Source of the DNA: Aurantibacter crassamenti
GTDB lineage: Bacteria > Bacteroidota > Bacteroidia > Flavobacteriales > Flavobacteriaceae
Direction: 5' to 3'
Assembly: GCF_016811105.1 (NCBI RefSeq)
Contig: NZ_JAFBGM010000001.1
Span: 1,864,126 to 1,928,125, forward strand
DNA length: 64,000 nt
Below the pieces are notes generated by a model, which made no database searches, was not told the DNA's origin, and saw only the letters and a program-made list of their open reading frames with translations. Below, piece after piece: positions 34,527 to 43,511 of the stretch. Both the position numbers and the translations under genes were made by a program. Within the stretch, counting starts at the first letter, position 1, and each line of letters begins with the position of its first letter.

Positions 34527-35639
34527 ATGAAAAAAAGTGTCGTAATTATCATATTGTTAACCATAGTCCTTGCCTTCGGTGGCGCTATGTATTACTTATA
34601 TCAGAAAAATAGTGAAGACCCTGTGGTTTATGAAACCGAGGCAGCTTCAAAGCAAACTATCATTAAAAAGACGGTAGCAACGGGTAGTATTTTGCCATTA
34701 GAAGAAGTTTTGATAAAACCCAATATTTCAGGTGTTATTGAAGAAATATTTGTTGAAGGTGGAGATTATGTAAAGTCGGGAGACTTGCTTTGTCGAATTA
34801 AAGTTGTTCCGAATTTGGATGCATTAAATAACGCTAAAAATGGAATAGACGAAGCGAAAATTTCATTGAATGATCAAAAAAGAAACCTAGATCGTCAAAA
34901 ATCATTATTTGATAAAGGTGTAATTTCTAAAGTAGATTTAGAACGCGCCCAATTGGCTTTTGATCAAGCGCAACAGTCTTTTAGAGCAGCCAATAATAGG
35001 TATGATATTGTAAAAACGGGAACTACCAAAAGTTTGGGTAGTTCTGCAAATACCTTAATAAGATCTACCGTTAGTGGTATGGTTTTAGACGTTCCGGTTG
35101 AAGTGGGTAACCAAGTAATAGAAAGTAACACTTTTAATGAAGGTACTACTATAGCAGCGATTGCAGATATAGAGAAAATGATTTTTGAAGGCAAGGTTGA
35201 TGAATCTGAAGTTGGTAAGTTAAAAGAAAATTTGCCTTTAGAAATTACAGTTGGGGCTATTGAGAATATAGTTTTTGATGCGGTGCTAGATTATATAGCG
35301 CCCAAGGGTGTAGCCGAAAATGGTGCGATACAATTTGAAATAAAAGGAACGCTTAATAAGAAAGACTCCACATTTATTAGAGCTGGTTTAAGCGCAAATG
35401 CTTCTATTATTTTGGCGAAAGCAGATAGTGTTTTAGCGGTTAAAGAAGCTTTAGTGCAGTTCGATCCAAAAACAAAATTGCCTTTTGTAGAAGTGGAGAA
35501 TGGTGATCAAAAGTTTGAGCGAAAAGATGTTGAGCTCGGTGTTAGTGACGGAATTTTTGTTGAAGTAAAGTCTGGTGTTGAGGTAGATGACAAAATAAAA
35601 GTATGGAATATTCTAAAGACCGAAGAAGTGTCGAGTTAA
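34527..35639 (+). CDS. MacA-like periplasmic adaptor subunit (copy 1)
   Basis: A 370-residue membrane-fusion protein. An N-terminal anchor (VVIIILLTIVLAFGGAMYYL) is followed by a lipoyl-like half-motif (LIKPNISGVIEEIFVEGGDY VKSGD). A helical hairpin (about 110-165, KNGIDEAKISLNDQKRNLDR) would reach towards TolC. The second lipoyl half (STVSGMVLDVPVEVGNQVIE) and beta-barrel and membrane-proximal domains follow. It would bridge the permease pair upstream and an outer-membrane channel. The copy at 38975 shares the same layout, including NEGTTIA after the second lipoyl half. Confidence 0.9.
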   Translation: MKKSVVIIILLTIVLAFGGAMYYLYQKNSEDPVVYETEAASKQTIIKKTVATGSILPLEEVLIKPNISGVIEEIFVEGGDYVKSGDLLCRIKVVPNLDALNNAKNGIDEAKISLNDQKRNLDRQKSLFDKGVISKVDLERAQLAFDQAQQSFRAANNRYDIVKTGTTKSLGSSANTLIRSTVSGMVLDVPVEVGNQVIESNTFNEGTTIAAIADIEKMIFEGKVDESEVGKLKENLPLEITVGAIENIVFDAVLDYIAPKGVAENGAIQFEIKGTLNKKDSTFIRAGLSANASIILAKADSVLAVKEALVQFDPKTKLPFVEVENGDQKFERKDVELGVSDGIFVEVKSGVEVDDKIKVWNILKTEEVSS

Positions 35640-35703
35640 CTATGTTTAGAATTGCACAAACCTAACTAAAGCATTTTTTTAACAAAATTTAAATACCCTT
35701 TCT

Positions 35704-35730
35704 TGTAACAAAATTGGAACTTAACTGTCT
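35704..35730 (+). promoter_or_regulatory. ECF-sigma-like promoter, second exporter half
   Basis: TGTAAC (35704-35709), a 17-bp spacer and GTCT (35727-35730). The pattern and spacing equal those at 31842, and both copies continue as TGTAACAAAnTT. The start codon of the ATPase gene is 68 bp after the first base. Confidence 0.5.
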
Positions 35731-35771
35731 AATTAACAGATTCATTTCCAAAACAGCTAACACCACCAAAA

Positions 35772-36473
35772 ATGATTGAAATAAAAGATCTTCATAAGTC
35801 ATATAAAATGGGAAGCAATTCTCTACATGTTTTAAAAGGCTTAAATTTTAATATCAAAGAAGGCGAACTTGTAGCTATTATGGGCTCTTCAGGATCTGGA
35901 AAGTCTACTTTGTTAAATATTTTAGGCATGTTAGATGAGCTAGATGAAGGTAGTTATACCTTAGATGGTGTTCCTATAAAAAACCTTAACGAGACCAAGG
36001 CAGCCCAGTATCGAAATAAATTTTTAGGGTTTATTTTTCAATCCTTTAACCTGATAAATTATAAAACTGCCGTTGAGAACGTGGCGCTTCCATTGTATTA
36101 TCAAGGTGTAAATAGAAAAGAGCGACAAGAAAAAGCTTTAAAATATCTTGAGCAAGTTGGTTTAAAAGAATGGGCAGGTCATTTGCCAAGTGAGCTTTCA
36201 GGTGGGCAAAAACAGCGAGTCGCAATTGCACGTGCTTTAGCTGCTGAACCAAAAGTATTAATGGCTGATGAACCTACCGGGGCATTAGATAGTCAAACTT
36301 CATATGAAGTAATGGATTTAATACAGAAAATTAACGATGATGGCAATACAATATTAGTAGTAACACACGAACCTGACATTGCTGATATGTGTAAGCGCAT
36401 TGTTCATTTAAAAGATGGTGTTATCGTTGAAGATAAAAAAGTAGATCAGGTAAGAGCTTCGCAGTATGTTTGA
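35772..36473 (+). CDS. ABC transporter ATPase, MacB/LolD type
   Basis: A 233-residue stand-alone ATPase. It has Walker A ([16 protein letters not shown], near residues 37-46), a Q-loop (FIFQSFNLI), the signature [15 protein letters not shown], Walker B ([12 protein letters not shown]) and a switch histidine (VVTHEP). It matches the MacB/LolD group of mechanotransmission exporters. It is the only ATPase for four permeases in this region. The next permease gene overlaps its end by 8 bp. Confidence 0.95.
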   Translation: MIEIKDLHKSYKMGSNSLHVLKGLNFNIKEGELVAIMGSSGSGKSTLLNILGMLDELDEGSYTLDGVPIKNLNETKAAQYRNKFLGFIFQSFNLINYKTAVENVALPLYYQGVNRKERQEKALKYLEQVGLKEWAGHLPSELSGGQKQRVAIARALAAEPKVLMADEPTGALDSQTSYEVMDLIQKINDDGNTILVVTHEPDIADMCKRIVHLKDGVIVEDKKVDQVRASQYV

Positions 36474-37695
36474 TCGCGATATTTGGCAAGAAATTTTTCA
36501 TAGTATTCGAAGCAATAAGCTGAGAACTTTTCTCACCGGTTTTTCGGTCGCTTGGGGTATATTCATATTGGTATTATTATTGGCTTCCGTAAACGGAATG
36601 CAGAATGGTTTTTATGACCAGTTCAATGATAATGCAAGCAATGCCGTTTACATACATTCACGTACAACATCAAAAGCATATGCTGGTTTTGAGAAAGGTA
36701 GAAGAATTCAATTTACAAATGATGACGTTGATTATATAAAGGGAAGTTTTAAAGGTGATTTCGAGTTTATTACGCCAGTTTTTGAAAGAAGTACAAGTGC
36801 ACGCTATAAAGAAGAAACGGGATCTTACCGTGTTATGGCAATTAACAACGAGCACATATTTATTCAAAAAGTCAACATTTCACAAGGTCGATATATCAAT
36901 AAAAGTGATGTAGTAGGAGGGGCTAAAGTTGCAGTTATAGGAAAAAAAGTTGCCACAGATTTATATAAAAAAGAAGACCCACTTGGTAAGTTTATAGAGA
37001 TAAATGGTCTTCCATTTATGATTGTGGGGGTATTCACTGATGATAAAGATGAAGGTGCAGAAAGTATGATTTATGCGCCTATTACAACCTATCAAAGAAT
37101 ATACAGTAATACCAGTGATATAGATCAAATTATGCTGACGTATAATCCTGATTTTAATCTTGATGAGGCAATGGATTTCTCAAATAAGATTACGGTGTTG
37201 TTAAAACGTAGGCATAAAATTTCACCAGATGATCAAGCAGGTCTTCGTATTTGGAATACAGCTGAAGCCTTTAATGATATTGGTCAATTTACTGGAATAT
37301 TACAGATAATGAGCGTTGTTATTGGCCTACTTATATTAATTGCAGGTATTGTGGGTATTGGTAACATCATGGTTTTTATTATTAAGGAAAGAACAAAAGA
37401 AATAGGCATTAGAAAAGCATTGGGTGCAAAGCCAAAGCAAATAATAATGTTGGTTTTGTTAGAGTCTGTTTTTATTACCGCCTTATCCGGATTAATCGGA
37501 TTGCTATTCGCCACCGGATTATTGTCTCTTGTAGGGCCTTTGATGGATGCGCCGGCATTTAAAGATCCATCAGTAGATATGTCAACCATTATAATAGCAA
37601 CTATTGTATTAGTAGTTGCGGGTATGTTAGCAGGACTAATTCCAGCAATAAAAGCTGCCAGAGTTAAACCAATTGTAGCTTTAAGCGATAAATAA
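36466..37695 (+). CDS. MacB-like ABC transporter permease (copy 3)
   Basis: A 409-residue permease with WQEIFHSIRSNKLRTFLTGF at the start, nearly the same as copy 1. It has a periplasmic MacB domain and an FtsX domain with IIKERTKEIGIRKALGAKPK. The overlap with the ATPase gene suggests tight translational coupling and so a direct complex. Copy 4 begins one base after its stop codon. Confidence 0.92.
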   Translation: MFDRDIWQEIFHSIRSNKLRTFLTGFSVAWGIFILVLLLASVNGMQNGFYDQFNDNASNAVYIHSRTTSKAYAGFEKGRRIQFTNDDVDYIKGSFKGDFEFITPVFERSTSARYKEETGSYRVMAINNEHIFIQKVNISQGRYINKSDVVGGAKVAVIGKKVATDLYKKEDPLGKFIEINGLPFMIVGVFTDDKDEGAESMIYAPITTYQRIYSNTSDIDQIMLTYNPDFNLDEAMDFSNKITVLLKRRHKISPDDQAGLRIWNTAEAFNDIGQFTGILQIMSVVIGLLILIAGIVGIGNIMVFIIKERTKEIGIRKALGAKPKQIIMLVLLESVFITALSGLIGLLFATGLLSLVGPLMDAPAFKDPSVDMSTIIIATIVLVVAGMLAGLIPAIKAARVKPIVALSDK

Positions 37696-37696
37696 T

Positions 37697-38953
37697 ATGT
37701 GGTTATTAGATAGAGATTTATGGACAGAGATTCTCAATACGTTGAGCAAGAATATGTTTCGCACATTCTTGACCATGTTGGGCGTTTTCTTTGCTATGAT
37801 TATTCTCTTGTTATTACTCGGTGCTACGAACGGAATGAGTAATAGCTTTGATAAAATATTTGAGGGTACTTCTAGTAATAGTTTGTTTATGTGGAGCCAA
37901 CAGACTTCAGAGCCGTATAAAGGTTTTGAACGCGGAAGACGCATAAGGTTCACCACGGATGATGTTGAGTTGCTAAAAAAACAAATTCCTGAAATTGATA
38001 TTATTTCACCAAGAATTCAACTAGGTGGGTATAATACGCCAGTTTCTGTTTATAGAAATGGGCGCACAAGTGGTTCTTCGGTTTTGGGCGATTATCCTTT
38101 AATTGATGAGGTAACAAAAAAGAATATTGTTGAAGGCAGATTTTTAAATAATAAGGATATAGAATACAGTAAAAAGGTATGTGTTATTGGACAAGAGGCC
38201 TACGAACAACTTTTTGATAAAGGTGAAGAAGCAATAGGTCATAGTATTCGTGTGAATGGCGTTTTCTTTACCGTGATTGGTATTTATAAGAAAAATGAGA
38301 ATATTGATATTGACGGAGATAATGCCGTGTTTATTCCTTTTACAACCTGTAAGAAGACTTTTGGTGGTGGAAATCAAGTAGGTTTTATGGCAATGACAAT
38401 TTACCCTGAATACACCGTGCCACCAATAGAAGCTAAAATAAAAAAACTTTTGAAGAATAAATATAGTATTCACCCAGATGATGAAAGAGCAATTGGGTCT
38501 TTTGATATGTCTAGAATATTTAATAGTGTTTCTGCCTTTACCGGAGTGCTTAATGGATTTTCGTTTTTTGTTGGCATATTTACCTTGTTGGCGGGTATAA
38601 TCGCAGTGAGCAACATATTATTAATTACGGTAAAAGAGCGTACTAAAGAAATAGGTATAAGAAGAGCTTTAGGTGCTACACCTAGGGTGGTAAAAAGACA
38701 AATTGTTTTGGAGGCTATTTTAATAACAGTCTTTGCAGGTTTGCTAGGTTTTACATTGTCAACAGCGATTTTAGCTGGGGCTAATGTCATTTTTGAAGGT
38801 ATGGAAAATGTGCCAATAACAAATGCGATTTTTTCAATTCCACAATTTTTAATATCGTTTTTTCTGTTGGTCGTGCTGAGTGTTTTAATTGGTTTAATAC
38901 CAGCGAATAGAGCCGTAAAGGTAAAACCAATAGACGCTTTAAGAGAAGAATAA
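37697..38953 (+). CDS. MacB-like ABC transporter permease (copy 4)
   Basis: A 418-residue permease that starts MWLLDRDLWTEILNTLSKNM. It has a first helix at about 21-43, a periplasmic domain, and an FtsX domain with TVKERTKEIGIRRALGATPR. It is the likely partner of copy 3 in a heterodimer. The ending GLIPANRAVKVKPIDALREE is the conserved tail seen in all four copies in variant form. Confidence 0.92.
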   Translation: MWLLDRDLWTEILNTLSKNMFRTFLTMLGVFFAMIILLLLLGATNGMSNSFDKIFEGTSSNSLFMWSQQTSEPYKGFERGRRIRFTTDDVELLKKQIPEIDIISPRIQLGGYNTPVSVYRNGRTSGSSVLGDYPLIDEVTKKNIVEGRFLNNKDIEYSKKVCVIGQEAYEQLFDKGEEAIGHSIRVNGVFFTVIGIYKKNENIDIDGDNAVFIPFTTCKKTFGGGNQVGFMAMTIYPEYTVPPIEAKIKKLLKNKYSIHPDDERAIGSFDMSRIFNSVSAFTGVLNGFSFFVGIFTLLAGIIAVSNILLITVKERTKEIGIRRALGATPRVVKRQIVLEAILITVFAGLLGFTLSTAILAGANVIFEGMENVPITNAIFSIPQFLISFFLLVVLSVLIGLIPANRAVKVKPIDALREE

Positions 38954-38974
38954 TAAATATATAATTACTGACCA

Positions 38975-40093
38975 ATGAACAAATATGTAAAGTACACGTT
39001 AATCGGCCTTTTGGTGCTAGCAGTTTTGTGGGCTACGGCTTATTTCATTAAAAAGAATAGTACCCCAGCACAGTTATTTGAAACCTCGACTTTAACTAAA
39101 GAGAATATCGTCAATAAGGTTGTGGTGACAGGTAAAGTAGTACCTGAGGATGAAATAAATATTAAACCTCAAATCTCCGGTATTATTGAAAAAATATATT
39201 TGGAAGAAGGTGTTCATGTAAAAGCTGGTGACCTAATTGCGAAAATTAAAGTCGTGCCAAATGAACAGTCTTTAAACCAAGCTAGAGGGCGAGTTAAAAA
39301 TGCTGAAATTAATTTAAAGAATATAACTACAGAGTATAATAGAAATAAGACCTTGTTTGATAAGGGTGTAATATCTAGTCAAGATTTTAATGGCTTGCAA
39401 TTACAATTTGATCAGGCAAATCAAGAATTGCAAAATTCACAGGCAGATTATCAAATTATTCGCAAAGGTTCTGCAGGCGGTGCTGCATCTGCAAATACAA
39501 ATATTAGGGCTACGGTTACAGGTACAATTTTAGAAATTCCCGTTGAAGAGGGTTATCAAGTAATTGAAACTAATAATTTCAATGAGGGTACAACAATTGC
39601 TACAATTGCCGATATGTCTAAAATGATTTTTGAAGGAGAAGTAGACGAAGCAGAAGTAGACAAATTGAAAGTAGGTATGCCACTAAAAATTGCTTTAGGT
39701 GCAATGGAAGACTCAAATTTTGATGCTGATTTACGTTTTGTGGCCCCCAAAGGAACTGAAGTTGACGGAGCCGTTCAGTTTAAAATTGAAGGCGATTTAA
39801 AGGTAAGTGAAGACACTTATATAAGAGCAGGTTATAGTGCTAATGCGTCAATAGTAATTGAACAGAAAGATAGTGTTTTGGCAATCAAAGAAGCATTATT
39901 ACAGTTTGAAAAAGATTCAGAGCAGCCTTATGTAGAAATAGAAATTGGCGAAAATGAATATGAAAAAAGAGAGCTTGAATTAGGAGTGAGTGACGGAATT
40001 AATGTTGAGGTACTTTCAGGTGTTACAGATAAAGACAAAATTAAAATTTGGAATGAGGTCGCTAAAGTTGAAAAAGGACCGAAACGTAATTAA
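38975..40093 (+). CDS. MacA-like periplasmic adaptor subunit (copy 2)
   Basis: A 372-residue membrane-fusion protein with an N-terminal anchor (YTLIGLLVLAVLWATAYFI). The first lipoyl half is INIKPQISGIIEKIYLEEGV and the second is IRATVTGTILEIPVEEGYQV. A helical hairpin lies between them (NQARGRVKNAEINLKNITTE onward). It starts 21 bp after permease copy 4 and is followed by the TolC gene, completing a full exporter. It is a clear paralogue of the adaptor at 34527. Confidence 0.92.
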   Translation: MNKYVKYTLIGLLVLAVLWATAYFIKKNSTPAQLFETSTLTKENIVNKVVVTGKVVPEDEINIKPQISGIIEKIYLEEGVHVKAGDLIAKIKVVPNEQSLNQARGRVKNAEINLKNITTEYNRNKTLFDKGVISSQDFNGLQLQFDQANQELQNSQADYQIIRKGSAGGAASANTNIRATVTGTILEIPVEEGYQVIETNNFNEGTTIATIADMSKMIFEGEVDEAEVDKLKVGMPLKIALGAMEDSNFDADLRFVAPKGTEVDGAVQFKIEGDLKVSEDTYIRAGYSANASIVIEQKDSVLAIKEALLQFEKDSEQPYVEIEIGENEYEKRELELGVSDGINVEVLSGVTDKDKIKIWNEVAKVEKGPKRN

Positions 40094-40125
40094 TATCATC
40101 AATCAAGAATATAAAATCAAAAAAA

Positions 40126-41475
40126 ATGAAACTTAAACTAACAGCCATATTTTTGGTGTTGTTTGCGTACGCAACTTCAGCCCAAGAAAAGAAGTGGACG
40201 CTCGCGGAGTGTATACAATACGCCGAGGAAAACAACCTTACAATTGCACAATATGAATTGGATTTAGAAAGTGTCTATATAGACGAATCTGATGCTTTTG
40301 GTAATTTTCTACCAGATGCAAATGCGCAACTTAGTTCTTCGGCAAATACAGGTCTATCATTTGACCCAACAAATAATCAGCCAGTAACTACAACAATATT
40401 AACGGCTAGCGGAGGTGTAACTTCTACCGTTAGTATTTTTAACGGATTAAGAAATATCAATAGACTTCGAAGAGCTAAAATGAATTCGTTAGCAAATCAA
40501 TATCGTTTAGACGATTTAAAAGATGACATACGTTTGGCAGTGGCTAATGCTTATCTCAATATTATTTCAAATAAAGAGGTTCTTATTACTCAAAAAGGAC
40601 AATATGCTGTTACCGAGCAAGATTTAAAAAGGATTACGGAACTTGTAGAAGCAGGAGTTGTACCAAGAGGTGATTTGTTAGAAATTGAAGCTACAGCTGC
40701 CGGACTAGAGCAACAAATTGTAAATACTGAAAACTTAGTTCTAATTTCTCGCATAAATTTGGCGCAATTATTACAAATAACAGATTATGAAAATTTTGAT
40801 GTTGCCGAGATTGAAATAGAAGTACCACCTTCAGAAGTATTAAATAAAACTCCAAAAGAGATTTTTGCAACCGCACTAACTTTTCGAAATGATATAAAAT
40901 TTTCTGAAAGTGGTGTGACACTTGCAGAACAAGATTTAAAAATATCTAAAGGGGCATTACTGCCAACTTTAGGAGCATTTTTTAACTATAATACTCGTTA
41001 TTCGGATCAAGAAAATTTTAATAATATAACGGGCTTGCTAGAAAGAGATAGTTTTAAAGATCAGTTGTGGTTAAATGATGGTATTTCTTATGGTGTGCAA
41101 TTAAACGTACCTATTTTTAATCGGTTTATTAATAAGAATAATATTAGACGTTCTGAAATTAATGTGCAAAGGGCGCAATTACAATTAGAGCAAGACAAAT
41201 TGGTGCTTGAAACAAGTATTAATCAGGCTTATGTTGATGTTAAAAGTTTTGCTAAAGCTTATGAAGCAGCACAGAAAACTTTAGATGCAACTCGATTGGC
41301 ATATAATTATTCAAAAGAAAAATTTGATGTTGGTTTAATGAACGCATTCGATTTTAGCCAAGCCCAATCACGAGTTGATAATGCTGAAGCGGATGTAGTT
41401 CGTACAAAGTATGATTATATATTTAGACTTAAAGTCTTAGAATTCTACTTTGGTATTCCCATTGATTTAAACTAA
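40126..41475 (+). CDS. TolC family outer-membrane efflux protein
   Basis: A 449-residue protein with a signal peptide (LTAIFLVLFAYATSAQ). It shows the two-fold TolC repeat: WTLAECIQYAEENNLTIAQY at the start of repeat 1 and PKEIFATALTFRNDIKFSES at the start of repeat 2. Long helices such as RSEINVQRAQLQLEQDKLVL form the periplasmic tunnel. It is the outer-membrane exit for the adaptor-permease systems upstream; as the only one here, it may serve both halves. An intrinsic terminator follows. Confidence 0.92.
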   Translation: MKLKLTAIFLVLFAYATSAQEKKWTLAECIQYAEENNLTIAQYELDLESVYIDESDAFGNFLPDANAQLSSSANTGLSFDPTNNQPVTTTILTASGGVTSTVSIFNGLRNINRLRRAKMNSLANQYRLDDLKDDIRLAVANAYLNIISNKEVLITQKGQYAVTEQDLKRITELVEAGVVPRGDLLEIEATAAGLEQQIVNTENLVLISRINLAQLLQITDYENFDVAEIEIEVPPSEVLNKTPKEIFATALTFRNDIKFSESGVTLAEQDLKISKGALLPTLGAFFNYNTRYSDQENFNNITGLLERDSFKDQLWLNDGISYGVQLNVPIFNRFINKNNIRRSEINVQRAQLQLEQDKLVLETSINQAYVDVKSFAKAYEAAQKTLDATRLAYNYSKEKFDVGLMNAFDFSQAQSRVDNAEADVVRTKYDYIFRLKVLEFYFGIPIDLN

Positions 41476-41494
41476 GAGCATTAAGAAATAATTT

Positions 41495-41533
41495 AACCTG
41501 CTAGTCTCATTTTTGATTCTAGCAGGTTTTTAT
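41495..41533 (+). terminator. Intrinsic terminator after the TolC gene
   Basis: AACCTGCTAG (41495-41504) pairs perfectly with CTAGCAGGTT (41519-41528) around a 14-base loop, followed by a short T-run. Confidence 0.82.
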
Positions 41534-41542
41534 ATTTGGCAG

Positions 41543-41550
41543 TATCTTTG
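41543..41550 (+). promoter_or_regulatory. -7 promoter element of tsaB
   Basis: TATCTTTG, a perfect TAnnTTTG match, lies 7 bp before ATG 41557, so the transcript may have almost no leader. The nearest TTG with a proper context (41513-41515) lies in the terminator loop, 27 bp upstream. Confidence 0.5.
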
Positions 41551-41556
41551 TCTATT

Positions 41557-42231
41557 ATGGCTACAATTTTAAATATAGAAACAGCAACAACGAACTGTTC
41601 AGTTAGTATTGCTAAAGATGGAAAACTGCTTTCAATAAAAGAGCAGAATACGCCCAATTATTCGCATTCAGAACAACTGCATGTATTTATTGATACTGTG
41701 ATTAAAGAAGCTAAACTTTCATTTGACGATGTTGATGCCATTGCAGTCAGCAAAGGGCCTGGGTCTTACACAGGGCTTCGTATTGGTGTTTCTGCGGCCA
41801 AAGGTTTATGTTTTTCTTTAGATATTCCGTTAATTAGTATTCCAACCTTAGAAAGTATGGCTCATCAATGTAAAATTGATGATTATGACTTCATTATTCC
41901 GTTATTAGATGCACGGCGAATGGAAGTTTATGCTGAAGTATATGACAACAATTTGAAATTGCTACGCGAAACAAAAGCTGAGATTATTGATGTCGACAGT
42001 TTCAATTCATATGCAGCACAAGGCAAAGTTTTATTAGCCGGAAGCGGGGCTCAAAAATGTCAAGATATATTGACAAATTCTAATTTTGAATATAAATTAG
42101 ATGCTGTGCCTTCTGCAAAACATATGTGCCCGCTTTCACATTTAAAGTTTGTTAATTCTGAATTTGAAGACGTAGCTTATTTTGAGCCTTTTTATCTAAA
42201 GGATTTCATTGTAATGAAACCAAAATCTTAG
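41557..42231 (+). CDS. tsaB: tRNA threonylcarbamoyladenosine biosynthesis protein TsaB
   Basis: A 224-residue ASKHA-fold protein that, with TsaD and TsaE, makes the t6A modification at position 37 of ANN-decoding tRNAs. Motifs are ILNIETATTNCSVSIAKDGK, SEQLHVFIDTVIKEA and AVSKGPGSYTGLRIGVSAAK. The end RRMEVYAEVYD fits TsaB. ATG 41557 is chosen over the TTG at 41536, which lies upstream of the -7 element. Its stop is 2 bp from the end of the convergent MscS gene. Confidence 0.93.
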   Translation: MATILNIETATTNCSVSIAKDGKLLSIKEQNTPNYSHSEQLHVFIDTVIKEAKLSFDDVDAIAVSKGPGSYTGLRIGVSAAKGLCFSLDIPLISIPTLESMAHQCKIDDYDFIIPLLDARRMEVYAEVYDNNLKLLRETKAEIIDVDSFNSYAAQGKVLLAGSGAQKCQDILTNSNFEYKLDAVPSAKHMCPLSHLKFVNSEFEDVAYFEPFYLKDFIVMKPKS

Positions 42232-42233
42232 GG

Positions 42234-43055
42234 CTAGTTGTTTGTATGAACAACACGCTGTGGAAATGGTATTTCAATTTCTTCTGCGTCAAAACGATAT
42301 TTCAGTTCTTCAATTACATGAAAATGTGCCGCCCAAAATAAATCATTTCTGGCCCAAAAACGCAATGTAAGATTTACTGAACTATCACCTAATTCACCTA
42401 CATAAACTTCAGGCATAGGTTCTTTTAAAATATTCTCGTTTTCAGCGCATATTTGTAACAAGATATCTTTTGCTTTTTTAATGTTGGAACTGTAGCCAAT
42501 GCCCACGTCTATCTTATCTCTTCGGGTACTTTCAGTATTGTAATTTATAATGTTGTTATTACTCAATTGACCGTTGGGTAAAATTGCTACCTGATTTCCA
42601 AAGGTGTTTAATTTGGTTGTAAAAATTGTAATCTCCTTTACCGTTCCATCTACTCCTTGGGCAGAAATAAAATCGCCTATTTTAAAGGGTTTAAAGAGTA
42701 GTATAAGTACACCTCCAGCAAAGTTGGCTAATGAACCTTGTAAGGCCAAACCAATGGCCAAACCTGCTGCACCAAGAATTGCAACCAAAGAAGTTGATTG
42801 TACACCAAGTTGAGTAATTACCAATACGAAAATTACGGCTTTTAAAGCAATGCGAATAAAGCTCTGTAAAAAGGTTTCCAGGGTTTGATCATAATCTTTT
42901 TTATCAAAAAACTTTGTAACCATCCGGTTAATTAACCGCGTAACCCATATTCCAACAAATAAAATTATACAAGCGACTATTAGGTTCGGTAGTGCTTCCC
43001 ATAGCCATTTGATTGCATAGTCAATATGTTTTTGATAGTCTACTAATTCTTCCAT
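42234..43055 (-). CDS. Small-conductance mechanosensitive channel (MscS family)
   Basis: A 273-residue inner-membrane channel, close to the length of E. coli MscS. Three N-terminal helices are visible (PNLIVACIILFVGIWVTRLI; FIRIALKAVIFVLVITQLGV; the pore helix VAILGAAGLAIGLALQGSLA followed by NFAGGVLIL). The glycine/alanine-rich pore helix is diagnostic. The soluble part has FKIGDFISAQGVDGTVKEIT and ends near IPFPQRVVH, the typical MscS C-terminal motif. It opens when membrane tension rises, protecting against hypo-osmotic shock. Confidence 0.95.
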   Translation of the reverse strand: MEELVDYQKHIDYAIKWLWEALPNLIVACIILFVGIWVTRLINRMVTKFFDKKDYDQTLETFLQSFIRIALKAVIFVLVITQLGVQSTSLVAILGAAGLAIGLALQGSLANFAGGVLILLFKPFKIGDFISAQGVDGTVKEITIFTTKLNTFGNQVAILPNGQLSNNNIINYNTESTRRDKIDVGIGYSSNIKKAKDILLQICAENENILKEPMPEVYVGELGDSSVNLTLRFWARNDLFWAAHFHVIEELKYRFDAEEIEIPFPQRVVHTNN

Positions 43056-43197
43056 AAAAGGGTATTATTTTTTAAAGCTTAAATAAAATTTATTATAATG
43101 ATTAGGCAAAGAAAGTGAAACTACATGTAAGATTAGGTGTAATTCGCTATGTGCGTCAAAACTTCATTGGTTAGAGTTAAAACTGATCTTGTGAAAA

Positions 43198-43224
43198 CAA
43201 AAAAGGCGCCAAATAGGCGCCTTT
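43198..43224 (-). terminator. Intrinsic terminator after the dodecin gene
   Basis: GGCGCC (43204-43209) and GGCGCC (43215-43220) form a strong stem, extended by A/T pairs, around loop AAATA. The A-run on the + side gives a U-tract on the minus strand, in the right place for dodecin. Confidence 0.88.
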
Positions 43225-43243
43225 TCTAATCTAAAAAATTTAT

Positions 43244-43444
43244 TTAATTAACCTCAAAGGTAATCTTTACGTTTACTCGAAAATTGTCCATTTTACCATC
43301 TTTAACCGTAGCACTTTGCTCATTGATGTATACAGATCGTATGTTTTTTACAGATTTGGAAGCTTGTGCAACAGCATTGTTTGCAGCATCTTCCCAACTT
43401 TTATCTGAATTCGCTAATATTTCAATTACTTTTAATATAGACAT
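43244..43444 (-). CDS. Dodecin family flavin-binding protein
   Basis: A 66-residue protein, the normal dodecin size. The sequence VIEILANSDKSWEDAANNAV, the segment VKNIRSVYI and the last strand NFRVNVKITFEV fit the dodecin strand-helix-strand-strand fold. Dodecins assemble as hollow dodecamers that store and buffer riboflavin or FMN. Which flavin this one prefers cannot be read. It is a monocistronic gene with its own terminator. Confidence 0.93.
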   Translation of the reverse strand: MSILKVIEILANSDKSWEDAANNAVAQASKSVKNIRSVYINEQSATVKDGKMDNFRVNVKITFEVN

Positions 43445-43511
43445 GTCTAGTGTTTTATGTGAATACGTAAGTTACTAAAATATCGGCAAATTGGGCAATG
43501 TTAACTATTCA

